A stretch of DNA of 48,406 bases from an uncultured Verrucomicrobiales bacterium (GTDB lineage Bacteria; Verrucomicrobiota; Verrucomicrobiia; Verrucomicrobiales; Akkermansiaceae): positions 1-48,406 of the forward strand of contig CALGLJ010000046.1 in assembly GCA_937930235.1 (NCBI GenBank), read 5' to 3'. A program made the position numbers and the translations under genes. Shown here one piece after another: positions 1 through 9,014 of the stretch. The stretch's first letter is position 1. The number at the start of each line of letters is the position of its first letter. The notes beneath the pieces were generated by a model. The model made no database searches. It was not told where the DNA came from and was given only the letters and a program-made list of their open reading frames with translations.

Positions 1-618
1 CTGTTTCGCGAAGCGCTTCAACCAATGAAAGGTGTCTCCTTTGCAAAAGTAATGCGCATCTGGGTCGAGTTGATTGAGGGTGAAATTTTCTTTCGCCCAG
101 TCGAGATACACTTGGGAGAGATCAAGAGTAGTGGTCTTTGCTCCGCCGAGCGCGGCCGTGACCGAGAAGACTCCCGTGTAGGCAAAGGTATTTAACACCG
201 TCGTATCAGGAGAGGAAAGAGCCCGCAACTTCGCGCGGTTCTCACGCTGGTCGAGGAAGATGCCTTGGGAATATCCTGATTGGAAAGAGAGGCGACAGTG
301 GACTCCATTTTCGGTTCCGGTGAAGTATTCGGGCATGATGGTGCCACCGAGATGGATGGGGGATTCCTTTTGATGTTGATCGAGCCGTTTCCAGTAGAGT
401 GAGGGCGCCATTTCGCGCAAGGTGTTCTTTAAATCTTGGGAGAGATGCGGTCCTTGGGTGGATACGAGCCATGCTCCGCCGTAGCTTTCAAGATAGATTC
501 CGGGCAGTCCATCGCCCTCGCCATCGAGTAAACGGAGTGAATTTGTAGAGTCATCCAGTAGATGAGCGCGTTTCTGAATCGCGGTAGTGAGAATTTGTTG
601 CAGGCGAGAGGTGGACAT
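1..618 (-). CDS. Class I SAM-dependent (RlmI/RlmK-like) rRNA methyltransferase, 3' end outside the window
   Basis: Reverse-strand translation from ATG at 618: MSTSRLQQILTTAIQKRAHLLDDSTNSLRLLDGEGDGLPGIYLESYGGAWLVSTQGPH...VLNTFAYTGVFSVTAALGGAKTTTLDLSQVYLDWAKENFTLNQLD. PUA-like N-terminus and NxFxYTGxFS SAM motif. Runs off the window edge, so it is absent from the ORF track. Confidence 0.85.
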   Translation of the reverse strand, partial: MSTSRLQQILTTAIQKRAHLLDDSTNSLRLLDGEGDGLPGIYLESYGGAWLVSTQGPHLSQDLKNTLREMAPSLYWKRLDQHQKESPIHLGGTIMPEYFTGTENGVHCRLSFQSGYSQGIFLDQRENRAKLRALSSPDTTVLNTFAYTGVFSVTAALGGAKTTTLDLSQVYLDWAKENFTLNQLDPDAHYFCKGDTFHWLKRFAKQ

Positions 619-649
619 CGGGCGCGGGTCTTCTATCATCGCCCCAGCA

Positions 650-2557
650 ATGAGCGAATGGAAATCGACGCTGGATGAGGCCGTAAGCCAGAGACATCTC
701 TCTGAGGAAGCACGGAATAATATTGAGTTATACCTTCAGGGCACCGCTTCTCCCGTGGGAGAGCAAGCGATTCGAGAGCTGATTGAAGCAGGGGAGTGGC
801 AAGAAATTGATGATCGATTTTACAAGACTCTAGCCTTTGGGACTGGGGGATTGCGAGGGCGCACGGTCGGAAAAATCATCACGAAAGCGGAGCAGGGTGA
901 AGGTGGTCCGCTTGAGCGACCGGAGTTTCCCTGTGCGGGAACTGCCAGCATGAATTTCTTCAATCTTCGCCGCGCGATGATCGGGATGGTGCAGTATCTC
1001 AAAAAAAATGCCTCCACTGAGGGCAAGCCCGCGATTGTGATCGGCCACGATTCTCGGCATTTTTCGAAAGATTTTGCCGAAGCCTGTGCCACCGTTTGCA
1101 CCGATCATGGATGTGATGCGTATCTCTTTCAAGGACCACGAGCGACGCCTCAGGTTTCCTTCGCCATTCGTGAGTTAAGGGCGGATGCCGGAGTGGTCCT
1201 GACGGCCAGCCATAATCCCTCGCACGATAATGGGTTCAAAGCTTACTTTTCTGATGGGGGGCAGATCATCGAACCTCACGCCAGCAAAATCATTAAAGAA
1301 GTCAATGCGCTCGAAAGTGAGAGCTATCAAGCGCTACCAGAGGCCGAACAAGGAGAGCTGAAAATTTTGGGAGCCGAGATGGATCGGGTCTACATGGACC
1401 GTCTGCGCAGTGTGCTACTGCGTCCGAATCTTCTGGAAGGAAAGGCGGCGAAAGTGGTTTACACCAATCTTCATGGGACTGGTGGGGTCATCATTGTCCC
1501 GATGCTACGTGAACTCGGTTTTGAGGTGATTACGGTTCCTGAACAGGACGAGCCAGATGGTCGTTTCCCTACCGTCGCTTCTCCGAATCCGGAAAATGCT
1601 CCGACCTTGGCCATGGGAATTGCGCTTGCGGAGAAGGTGGGGGCAGATGCGGTCATCGGAACTGATCCCGATTGTGATCGGATGGGAGTGGCCGTGAGAA
1701 ATTGCGAAGGAAAGATGGAACTGCTCACCGGAAATCAAATTGGTTCTCTCATGGGGTGGTATCGCATCAAAACGATGTTTGATCTGGGATGGCTGACGGA
1801 AAGTAATCGAAGCCGCGCGGTCACCGTGAAGACCCTCGTTACCACACCCTTGCAAGATGCGGTCGCGGCAAAATATGGCATTGGAGTGGTCAATACCCTG
1901 ACCGGATTCAAATACATCGGAGAGAAGTTAGAGAAGTACGAGAAGGCCATTCCTGAAAATAAAAAAGGCGACTATCGTAATCTCAGCGAGGAAGAGAGCC
2001 GGAAGTTACGTCTAGAGTATTCTAAATTTTTCGTCTTTGGGGGGGAGGAGAGTTACGGCTATCTCGGTTCTGATTTTGTCCGTGATAAAGATGGCAATGC
2101 CTCGGCGGTGATGTTTGCGGAATTGGCTGCATATGCCATGAGTAAAGGGACCACCATTACCGGCCTCCGTGATCGGGTATGGCAGGAGTATGGAGTCCAT
2201 TTAGAAATGGGAACGAACCTCGTCATGGAAGGCGCGGAAGGCGCTCGTAAGATTGCCGCCCTCGTAAAATCTTATAGTGAACATCCCCCTGAACGAATCG
2301 ATGGTGTGGCCTGTGTCAGGGTCCGTGATTATGCGCAAGGAGGTTTTTATGACGAAGAAGGGGACGAGCTTCCTGCGGCGGCTATGTTGATCGTAGACTT
2401 AGAGGATGGAAGGACCTTTGCCATTCGTCCTTCGGGGACAGAGCCTAAAATTAAATACTATCTCTTTGGAAAAGGAGATCAACGAGAAGCGGTTCAAAAG
2501 TCTCTCGACTCTCTCTGGTCTGATCTTGAAAAAGATGCGCACCAACGGATGAGCTGA
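650..2557 (+). CDS. Phospho-sugar mutase (alpha-phosphoglucomutase/phosphomannomutase family)
   Basis: Catalytic-serine motif VVLTASHNPSHDNGFKAYF, metal loop GTDPDCDRMGVAV, sugar loop FGGEESYGYL, phosphate loop IRPSGTEPKIKYY. Start moved from 587 to ATG 650 (MSEWKSTLDE). Confidence 0.93.
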   Translation: MSEWKSTLDEAVSQRHLSEEARNNIELYLQGTASPVGEQAIRELIEAGEWQEIDDRFYKTLAFGTGGLRGRTVGKIITKAEQGEGGPLERPEFPCAGTASMNFFNLRRAMIGMVQYLKKNASTEGKPAIVIGHDSRHFSKDFAEACATVCTDHGCDAYLFQGPRATPQVSFAIRELRADAGVVLTASHNPSHDNGFKAYFSDGGQIIEPHASKIIKEVNALESESYQALPEAEQGELKILGAEMDRVYMDRLRSVLLRPNLLEGKAAKVVYTNLHGTGGVIIVPMLRELGFEVITVPEQDEPDGRFPTVASPNPENAPTLAMGIALAEKVGADAVIGTDPDCDRMGVAVRNCEGKMELLTGNQIGSLMGWYRIKTMFDLGWLTESNRSRAVTVKTLVTTPLQDAVAAKYGIGVVNTLTGFKYIGEKLEKYEKAIPENKKGDYRNLSEEESRKLRLEYSKFFVFGGEESYGYLGSDFVRDKDGNASAVMFAELAAYAMSKGTTITGLRDRVWQEYGVHLEMGTNLVMEGAEGARKIAALVKSYSEHPPERIDGVACVRVRDYAQGGFYDEEGDELPAAAMLIVDLEDGRTFAIRPSGTEPKIKYYLFGKGDQREAVQKSLDSLWSDLEKDAHQRMS

Positions 2558-2594
2558 AGTCAGGTGAATGGGAGTTCGTCGTGCCGAGTAAGCT

Positions 2595-4310
2595 ATGAAA
2601 ATGTGTGTTCTCAGATCATTGGGCGCGGTTCTGAGTGGGGGAGCTTTGTCTCTTTGTTTTCCTCCTTTTCATCAGACTTGGCTTGTCTGGGGGTGGCTCT
2701 GGCTTCTCTTTCCCATTCTCTGGACAGCCCGGTCTAAGAAGCAAGCTTTCGCCTTTGGCTACCTCGCAGGGTTCGCTTTTTGGGCCGTCAATATGAAATG
2801 GATTCTCACCGTGAGCTGGGTGGGAGTGATCGCGATCGCAGCTTATCTTGCTCTTTACTTTGGTTTCTTTGCCCTTTTCGCGGCCACCGCCGGGAATCCA
2901 TGGCGGAAGAATACTCCGGTGGCCCGATCGATCGCACAGCGCTTTCGTGAATGTGGTCGGAGCTTAGGATTTGCGGCCTTACTCGGTGGCTTTTGGTGCG
3001 GTCTGGAGTGGATCCGAGGGTGGTTTCTCACCGGCTTTGGGTGGAATGGTCTCGGAGTGACATTTTATGATACTCTCGTGCTGGCCCAGAATGCCGAATT
3101 TATCGGAGTGATCGGTCTCTCATTTTTACCGGTGTTTTTTAGTGCGGTCGTGGTCCAGGTCGCTCGTCGTTTTTATCGCCACAGTATGAAGGAGGGGGCG
3201 AAGTTCCTCTACTGGGATCTCGCGACGTGTCTCATCGTTCTCATGATAGCCCTCAGTGTCGGAACTGCACGGCTGAGTTTGGTTCATAATGAAGACGTGA
3301 TCAAAGCGGATATTCTCCTCGTGCAGCAAGACATCCCCCAACTGGCCCACCAAGTCACTTGGACTGCGAATGAAATCATCGATGGATTCATCGAGTTGAC
3401 CGAGAATAAGCTCTCAGAAATCGATGAAGCCGCCGCCAAGGAGTTGATCGAATCACAAGGAGCGCCGACTTCGATTCGGCGACCGGACATGGTGGTCTGG
3501 CCTGAAACTGCGCTATTGGATCGTTTCTATCGCCAGGGGCAGAGTCAACCTATGGCTGGGGCCCCACTCGAAGGTGCGTTGTCTTATTTCCGCCGTTTAG
3601 GTCAATTTGTTCACCTTACGGGAGTCGTTGAGACTGACCTTGAGACAAATGAATCCTGGAATTCCATTTTGCAAATCACTCCCGAAAATGAACGCGCTAC
3701 ATACCGGAAGCAGCACCGCGTCCTCTTCGGAGAATACATTCCAGATATCAAGATTCTGCGTCAACTCTACGAACATTCTGCGGGAGTAGAATATTACGAT
3801 AATATCGCGGCCGGAAAAGGGAATGAGGGGCTTTCCTTCATGATCAGAGGGGAAGCTGTCGAGATGATTCCTTCGATTTGCTTTGAAGACACAGTGCCAC
3901 GGCAGACTCGGAAATTTGTCAAAGACATCCCTCAAGTCATCGTCAATGTCACAAATGACGGCTGGTTTCAAGAGAGTGAAGGGGCAGCGCAGCATTTTGC
4001 AAATGCCCGCTTCCGCGCGATCGAAATTCGACGGCCTATGATCCGGTGCGCTAATCGTGGCACGACCGGGATCATCTCGGTCACCGGCTCCACGATTGAT
4101 CCCGTAAATCATGAACGACGTGAGCTCATTGATGAAAATGGTTCTCACTTTACCCGCGGAACCCTTCTGGCCTCAGTCTACATCCCGAGATCTCCCATTC
4201 GGACGCTCTACTCGCTTTATGGAGACTGGTTCGCAGTGCTCGGTTTGGTGAGTGCTTTTCTTTGGCTCATCACCGTCAGAATCTGGCCTTCCTATAAATC
4301 ATCCCATTGA
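2595..4310 (+). CDS. lnt: Apolipoprotein N-acyltransferase
   Basis: N-terminal membrane segments plus nitrilase-fold domain with E (VVWPETALL), K (YRKQHRVLFGEYIP) and C (MIPSICFEDTVP) catalytic positions and NVTNDGWF. Confidence 0.93.
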   Translation: MKMCVLRSLGAVLSGGALSLCFPPFHQTWLVWGWLWLLFPILWTARSKKQAFAFGYLAGFAFWAVNMKWILTVSWVGVIAIAAYLALYFGFFALFAATAGNPWRKNTPVARSIAQRFRECGRSLGFAALLGGFWCGLEWIRGWFLTGFGWNGLGVTFYDTLVLAQNAEFIGVIGLSFLPVFFSAVVVQVARRFYRHSMKEGAKFLYWDLATCLIVLMIALSVGTARLSLVHNEDVIKADILLVQQDIPQLAHQVTWTANEIIDGFIELTENKLSEIDEAAAKELIESQGAPTSIRRPDMVVWPETALLDRFYRQGQSQPMAGAPLEGALSYFRRLGQFVHLTGVVETDLETNESWNSILQITPENERATYRKQHRVLFGEYIPDIKILRQLYEHSAGVEYYDNIAAGKGNEGLSFMIRGEAVEMIPSICFEDTVPRQTRKFVKDIPQVIVNVTNDGWFQESEGAAQHFANARFRAIEIRRPMIRCANRGTTGIISVTGSTIDPVNHERRELIDENGSHFTRGTLLASVYIPRSPIRTLYSLYGDWFAVLGLVSAFLWLITVRIWPSYKSSH

Positions 4311-5545
4311 TCTCTGGGGACGATGGAACGAAAGACCCTGACCGAGATCGATTCAGAATGAGCTTTTGCCCACGCAATGGCCGAGGGAGGGTCATTGCGA
4401 GACCACGCTTTGAGAATCGTTCGATAAAATTGATGTCGTTGAGTTTCCTTCGAGAGGCTGCCCACGTGCTCTAGTGCTGTTTCTGGATCGAGCGGGGTCG
4501 CTTCCTTCAGGAACTGAATGCGTGCGCCATCAAGGTCTGGATCATCCCCCAATTTTTGCAGCCACCGCGCTGCTTCGATTGGGTCTTTCCTCGTCATATG
4601 CTTCGCCACTCCCTCGGCTGCTTCCGTGAGGGTATCGGGCGGGAGGCTTTCAGCCCACAGTGCGGCAGCATCTAAATCTTGCTCCGCAAAGATATCAGCC
4701 ACGATCTCCGAGGCATCGCGTCGGACTTTCGTTGTTTGAATGTTCTCAATCCATGTTGAAGCTCCCTGAGGATCATGCCGAGCGAGTGGAGCGGCTAAAT
4801 TACGAGCCATGATATTTTGCATTTTTGGCTCCGCGATCATCTCAATCCATTGATTGGCATACTCTGTTCCTCGAGTCACGACATCTGGAATGACTGCGCG
4901 AATCGCTCGATTCTTCGTCTCGCTGGCGGGAAGGCTCTCTAAAGTAAGAAGGGCGGCATCGAGATCATTCTGCGCAATCCCATCAATGAGTCCGATCATC
5001 CAATCATTCACCTTTCCATCGAAATCTATCCGCGCAACGGCCTCTGCCGCGGCCTCTGGATCCATCGCGGCCCAGCTTGCGATTGCAGTCCGGCGGGCGG
5101 TCCCATTGAGTTCATGGTCTTGCAGATATTGAATGGTAGCGAGAGGATCTTGCTTGATCCAACCGGCCAGCAAGAGATGAAATTCAGTCTCATGATGATT
5201 CGTCCAATTTTCTTGTTGGAAGGTCTTTGCGATTTCTTCGAACTCGCTCGAGCTCATCCCATCAATCAGAGCGAGAAGAAGACGTGTTCGCTCCACCCGA
5301 TCATTGGTTCCGAGAATATTTGAAAGGTCTTTTTGAAAGCCTCCCCTAATTCCTGAGCTGGTGTTTCTTCTGGAAAGAGCCTCATGAAGCCGAGGCTCCG
5401 TCGATGAATGGGTGGCTCCGCTCTCATTGTTTCTCTCTGGATCCTGAGATTGATGTGAGAAAGAAAAGCGCCCAATGACCAAACCAATCATCAGAGGCAT
5501 GATCCATGCAATTCGTTTGAGTTGAATAAAGGACTGAAAATTCAC
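4292..5545 (-). CDS. Membrane-anchored or secreted alpha-helical repeat protein of unknown function
   Basis: N-terminal hydrophobic segment, then repeated ~30-aa units with W...DP..A (AGWIKQDPLATIQYL, ASWAAMDPEAAAEAVARI, APLARHDPQGASTWIENI, MTRKDPIEAARWLQKL, KAWSRNDPPSAIAWAKA). Confidence 0.7.
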   Translation of the reverse strand: MNFQSFIQLKRIAWIMPLMIGLVIGRFSFSHQSQDPERNNESGATHSSTEPRLHEALSRRNTSSGIRGGFQKDLSNILGTNDRVERTRLLLALIDGMSSSEFEEIAKTFQQENWTNHHETEFHLLLAGWIKQDPLATIQYLQDHELNGTARRTAIASWAAMDPEAAAEAVARIDFDGKVNDWMIGLIDGIAQNDLDAALLTLESLPASETKNRAIRAVIPDVVTRGTEYANQWIEMIAEPKMQNIMARNLAAPLARHDPQGASTWIENIQTTKVRRDASEIVADIFAEQDLDAAALWAESLPPDTLTEAAEGVAKHMTRKDPIEAARWLQKLGDDPDLDGARIQFLKEATPLDPETALEHVGSLSKETQRHQFYRTILKAWSRNDPPSAIAWAKAHSESISVRVFRSIVPRDQWDDL

Positions 5546-5630
5546 GAGAGGGTATCAAGAGAACGGAGAAATTCTGAATTTCTTTCAGCGCTATGCCCTT
5601 GTCACTACTCAGGTACCTGAAGGAGATAAG

Positions 5631-5645
5631 TGCAAAAAAGTTGCA
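5631..5645. promoter_or_regulatory. Palindromic operator-like site, copy 1 (TGCAAAAAAGTTGCA)
   Basis: Inverted repeat TGCAA-N5-TTGCA; an identical copy lies 44 bp downstream, both before the TonB receptor. Confidence 0.55.
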
Positions 5646-5674
5646 CTATTAGTTGGCTTTCGGTGTTTCACTAA

Positions 5675-5689
5675 TGCAAAAAAGTTGCA
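5675..5689. promoter_or_regulatory. Palindromic operator-like site, copy 2 (TGCAAAAAAGTTGCA)
   Basis: Same 15-bp sequence as 5631-5645, between copy 1 and the receptor start at 5751. Confidence 0.55.
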
Positions 5690-5750
5690 TCATAACTGCG
5701 AGGAATATTCCTGCACTTCTGATTTTCACTCAAACTCAATTACACAATAC

Positions 5751-7784
5751 ATGAAACTAACCCGTTCACGATACGGCCGTTTGATCGGTCTGACGACTCT
5801 TCTTCACCTGCCAATGTTGCTTGCTCAGGACATCTTGGATTCAGGAATTGATGCTCTTGATCCGGTGGTCGTGATCGGGGATGTTGATGATGGTTTTGAA
5901 GCATTTGCCAGTGGAAAATTGGCTGGTTCGTACGATATCATTAAACGTGATCAACTGATTTATGAGCATCCTGATGATACCTTGGAGCTGTTCTCGAAAG
6001 TTCCTGGGGTGACACTCTCTCGCTATAATCAAGGAATCATCAACACCGACATTTCCATTCGTGGTTTTGCGGGTGATGGCACTACGCCACATGGCAAACT
6101 CTTGATCGATGGTATTCCGTCGAATTTGCACAATGGATTCAATGAACTCGATCAAATGTTCCCTCTCGCGATTGGCGGAATTGAGGTTTTCAAGGGAACT
6201 GGCGACGTTCGTTTTGGTCTCTACAACATTGCTGGAAATTACCAAGTCAGTTCACGCACGGACTTAGCTCGTGAAATCCAATTGACCTACGGAAGTTTCG
6301 ATGCACGCGAAATTCAGGCTTACTGGGGCCTGAAAAGTGGGAATCTCACTCACAACTACTTTCTCGGGTGGCGTGAATCAAATGGATATCGCGATCATAC
6401 GGACTTGAGAAAATATACTCTTTCAGGGCGTTGGTCTTACGAATTTGATGACGCGACTCGCCTAAGTCTGATTGCGAGGACCTCGAGCTATGATGGGGAA
6501 TCGCCGGGTTATCTTGATCGTGAGACTGCTCGGACAGATCCTAGATCATCGGCGGAATTTGCGAGTGAAGACGGAGGTGAGAAATCAGTGGATCATATTA
6601 GTCTTCACTTCGATAAGGAGTTGCTTGGGGGCGATCTGACATTTTCTGCGAAAGCGTATTATCAAAATTTTGAACGGAACCGTTGGGTTCGCTTCAGTGA
6701 AGCGGGCAGTTTGAGAAATCGTATCGATGATCAAGATATGAGTGGTTTGATCACCTCTCTGGAGTGGAATTTTCATGATCAATGGACCTTACGAGCTGGT
6801 CTGGATTATGAATATCAAGACGTGTTAGAGCAGCGTTTCCAAGTTGCTGGTAACACACGTGAAGGGGCGATCGAAAGGGTCCGCCGAAATCATCGTTATG
6901 ATTTGGAGATTCTTGGGGGCTTCGTCAGCGTAGAGCACAATCCGACAGATTGGTTGCGCTGGAATGCTGGGGTTCGCCTGGATCATCTGGATGGCGATTT
7001 TGAGAATCTGGAAATTGCTGATGCCACTCGGTTTGGTGAGGTGCATGACTTTGGGGTGATTGTGCAGCCCAAGGTGAATCTCTTTGTTTCACTGAGTGAT
7101 TCATTAACAGCGTTTGCAAATGCAGGGAGGAGCTTTCAGCATCCCTTTGGAGCGGCCCTTTACACGAATGGAGATCGTTCCATCCGTGATGTCTCAATCA
7201 ATGATGGCTGGGAAGTGGGCTTTAAGTGGGATGCGACTGATGACCTCTCTTTGAGGGCATCTTATTGGCAGCAACAGGCCAGTGATGAATTTGTCGTTGT
7301 GGATGATGTACCTCGAAATGTGGGCGAAACTGATCGCGAAGGGATTGACCTTTCGCTCTCTTGGAATCCAAGTGAACAATTGAGTCTCTGGGGTAATTAC
7401 AGCTATACTTCTAGTGAGATCGTGAGCACCGATTCCACTCGGGCGGCTACTCGGGGGAATCGACTGCGGGGAGTGCCGGATTATACTTTTTCTATCGGTG
7501 GTTCTTATCATATCACCGAATCCCTCACCGCGCGATTGCACGTCGATGGACAGGGAAGTTATTTTGTGAATGAAAACAATCAGGGAGGGACTTTTGGAGG
7601 ATACACCTTGGTCAATGCTGGAATAGATTACGAGAAGGACTGGGGGCGTTTAAGTCTTCAGTTGAATAATTTATTGGACCGAGACTTTGAATACGTTTTC
7701 GACTTCGGTGATACCGGAGCCGCGACTATTCACTCTCCAGGAGACGGGATAAATGCCAGTCTTTCCTACACCTATGAATTTTAG
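5751..7784 (+). CDS. TonB-dependent outer-membrane receptor
   Basis: Signal peptide MKLTRSRYGRLIGLTTLLHLPMLLAQD; plug domain (LELFSKVPGVTLSRYNQGIINTDISIRGFAGDG...KLLIDGIPSN...IGGIEVFKGTGDVRFG); beta-barrel ending LSYTYEF with terminal F. The upstream TTG at 5685 lies inside the palindrome and is unlikely to be the start. Confidence 0.93.
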   Translation: MKLTRSRYGRLIGLTTLLHLPMLLAQDILDSGIDALDPVVVIGDVDDGFEAFASGKLAGSYDIIKRDQLIYEHPDDTLELFSKVPGVTLSRYNQGIINTDISIRGFAGDGTTPHGKLLIDGIPSNLHNGFNELDQMFPLAIGGIEVFKGTGDVRFGLYNIAGNYQVSSRTDLAREIQLTYGSFDAREIQAYWGLKSGNLTHNYFLGWRESNGYRDHTDLRKYTLSGRWSYEFDDATRLSLIARTSSYDGESPGYLDRETARTDPRSSAEFASEDGGEKSVDHISLHFDKELLGGDLTFSAKAYYQNFERNRWVRFSEAGSLRNRIDDQDMSGLITSLEWNFHDQWTLRAGLDYEYQDVLEQRFQVAGNTREGAIERVRRNHRYDLEILGGFVSVEHNPTDWLRWNAGVRLDHLDGDFENLEIADATRFGEVHDFGVIVQPKVNLFVSLSDSLTAFANAGRSFQHPFGAALYTNGDRSIRDVSINDGWEVGFKWDATDDLSLRASYWQQQASDEFVVVDDVPRNVGETDREGIDLSLSWNPSEQLSLWGNYSYTSSEIVSTDSTRAATRGNRLRGVPDYTFSIGGSYHITESLTARLHVDGQGSYFVNENNQGGTFGGYTLVNAGIDYEKDWGRLSLQLNNLLDRDFEYVFDFGDTGAATIHSPGDGINASLSYTYEF

Positions 7785-7793
7785 GTGACATAG

Positions 7794-8984
7794 ATGCAAG
7801 AAGAGAGAGAAATTGAAGAGCGGGTAGAGCAAACTGGCTCTTCCGCCATGAACGGGCGACAGCGTTTGATTTCGCTCGATGCCTTGCGCGGACTCGTGAT
7901 GTTGGTCATGCTGGTTGATCATGTGCGTGAAACTGTCTTCTTGCATCAGCAGGTGTCTGATCCCGTTTCAGCCGATGGCGTGTCTGTGGGGCTGTTTTTG
8001 ACGCGCTTGCTGAGTGGTTTTTGTGCTCCGGCATTTGTTTTGCTCGCAGGGACCGGTGCTTACCTTTATGGGCAAAAACATTCATCTGCTGAAGTTTCGC
8101 GGTTTTTGCTGACACGTGGCCTTTTTCTCGTGTGTCTTGAACTCTTTGTGATTGGTCCTGCTTGGACTGGAGTCTTTCTGCCTGAGAAATTCTATCTTCA
8201 GGTGATCTGGTGTATTGGTCTGAGTATGATTGCTCTGGCAGGGATCATTCATTTGCCAAGAGCTTGCCAGTGGAGTCTTGCGATCTTTTTGACTGTGGGG
8301 CACCACTTTCTTGACGCCATTCACGCAAGTCCAGCCGATGGCTGGCATTCTCTTTGGGCTATTTTGTATCAACGTGATTGGATCACGCTCTTCGGGATTC
8401 CAGCGCGGACGAGTTATCCGATCCTCCCCTGGATTGGGGTGATTCTCATGGGATATTTAGTGGGGTCCTGGTTTCGCACTCAGATCAATTTTGAACAGCG
8501 TTCACGTAGGCTTCTGCTGACCAGTTTGGTTCTGATGATTGGCTTTGTCGTCGTAAGAGCGATGAATAGCTATGGAGATTCACCTTGGGAGACCTATGCC
8601 AGTGGGTCGCAGACGTTGATGTCATTTTTTGCGCTCACAAAATACCCCCCGTCCTTCTTATTTCTTCTCTTCACCTTGTCGCCTGCCTTTCTTGCGATGT
8701 GTTTTTTTGAAAAACAGTCGGGGAATCGGGTGATTCAGAGTTTGGCTCAGTTTGGTTCTGCGCCACTCTTCTTTTATATTGGACACCTTTATCTCCTTAA
8801 AGGGATCTACCTGATATTAGTGAGTATTTTTGGCAAAAATCAGGGAGGTTATTATGGTGTCGAAACGGTCTTAGGGGTTTGGCTCTGGAGTATCGTTCTC
8901 GTGCCTTTCTTGTATTTTGCGACTTGTCGTTTTGCGGATTTTAAATCGAGACGACGAGACCTTAAGTGGCTCCGGTATTTCTAG
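7794..8984 (+). CDS. DUF1624 / heparan-alpha-glucosaminide N-acetyltransferase-like integral membrane protein
   Basis: RLISLDALRGLVMLVMLVDHVRE...FLTRLLSGFCAPAFVLLAGTGAYLYG signature and multiple TM helices; starts 9 bp after the TonB receptor stop. Confidence 0.8.
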   Translation: MQEEREIEERVEQTGSSAMNGRQRLISLDALRGLVMLVMLVDHVRETVFLHQQVSDPVSADGVSVGLFLTRLLSGFCAPAFVLLAGTGAYLYGQKHSSAEVSRFLLTRGLFLVCLELFVIGPAWTGVFLPEKFYLQVIWCIGLSMIALAGIIHLPRACQWSLAIFLTVGHHFLDAIHASPADGWHSLWAILYQRDWITLFGIPARTSYPILPWIGVILMGYLVGSWFRTQINFEQRSRRLLLTSLVLMIGFVVVRAMNSYGDSPWETYASGSQTLMSFFALTKYPPSFLFLLFTLSPAFLAMCFFEKQSGNRVIQSLAQFGSAPLFFYIGHLYLLKGIYLILVSIFGKNQGGYYGVETVLGVWLWSIVLVPFLYFATCRFADFKSRRRDLKWLRYF

Positions 8985-9014
8985 GGTCGATGTCTTGAGC
9001 TGACCGGAGTGGGA

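Noticed and set aside
242-472. 76-aa minus-strand ORF at the window start
   Set aside because: Out of frame with the methyltransferase CDS (1-618, minus) that covers it.
3597-4148. 183-aa minus-strand ORF inside lnt
   Set aside because: Antisense to the catalytic region of Lnt; no supporting motif.
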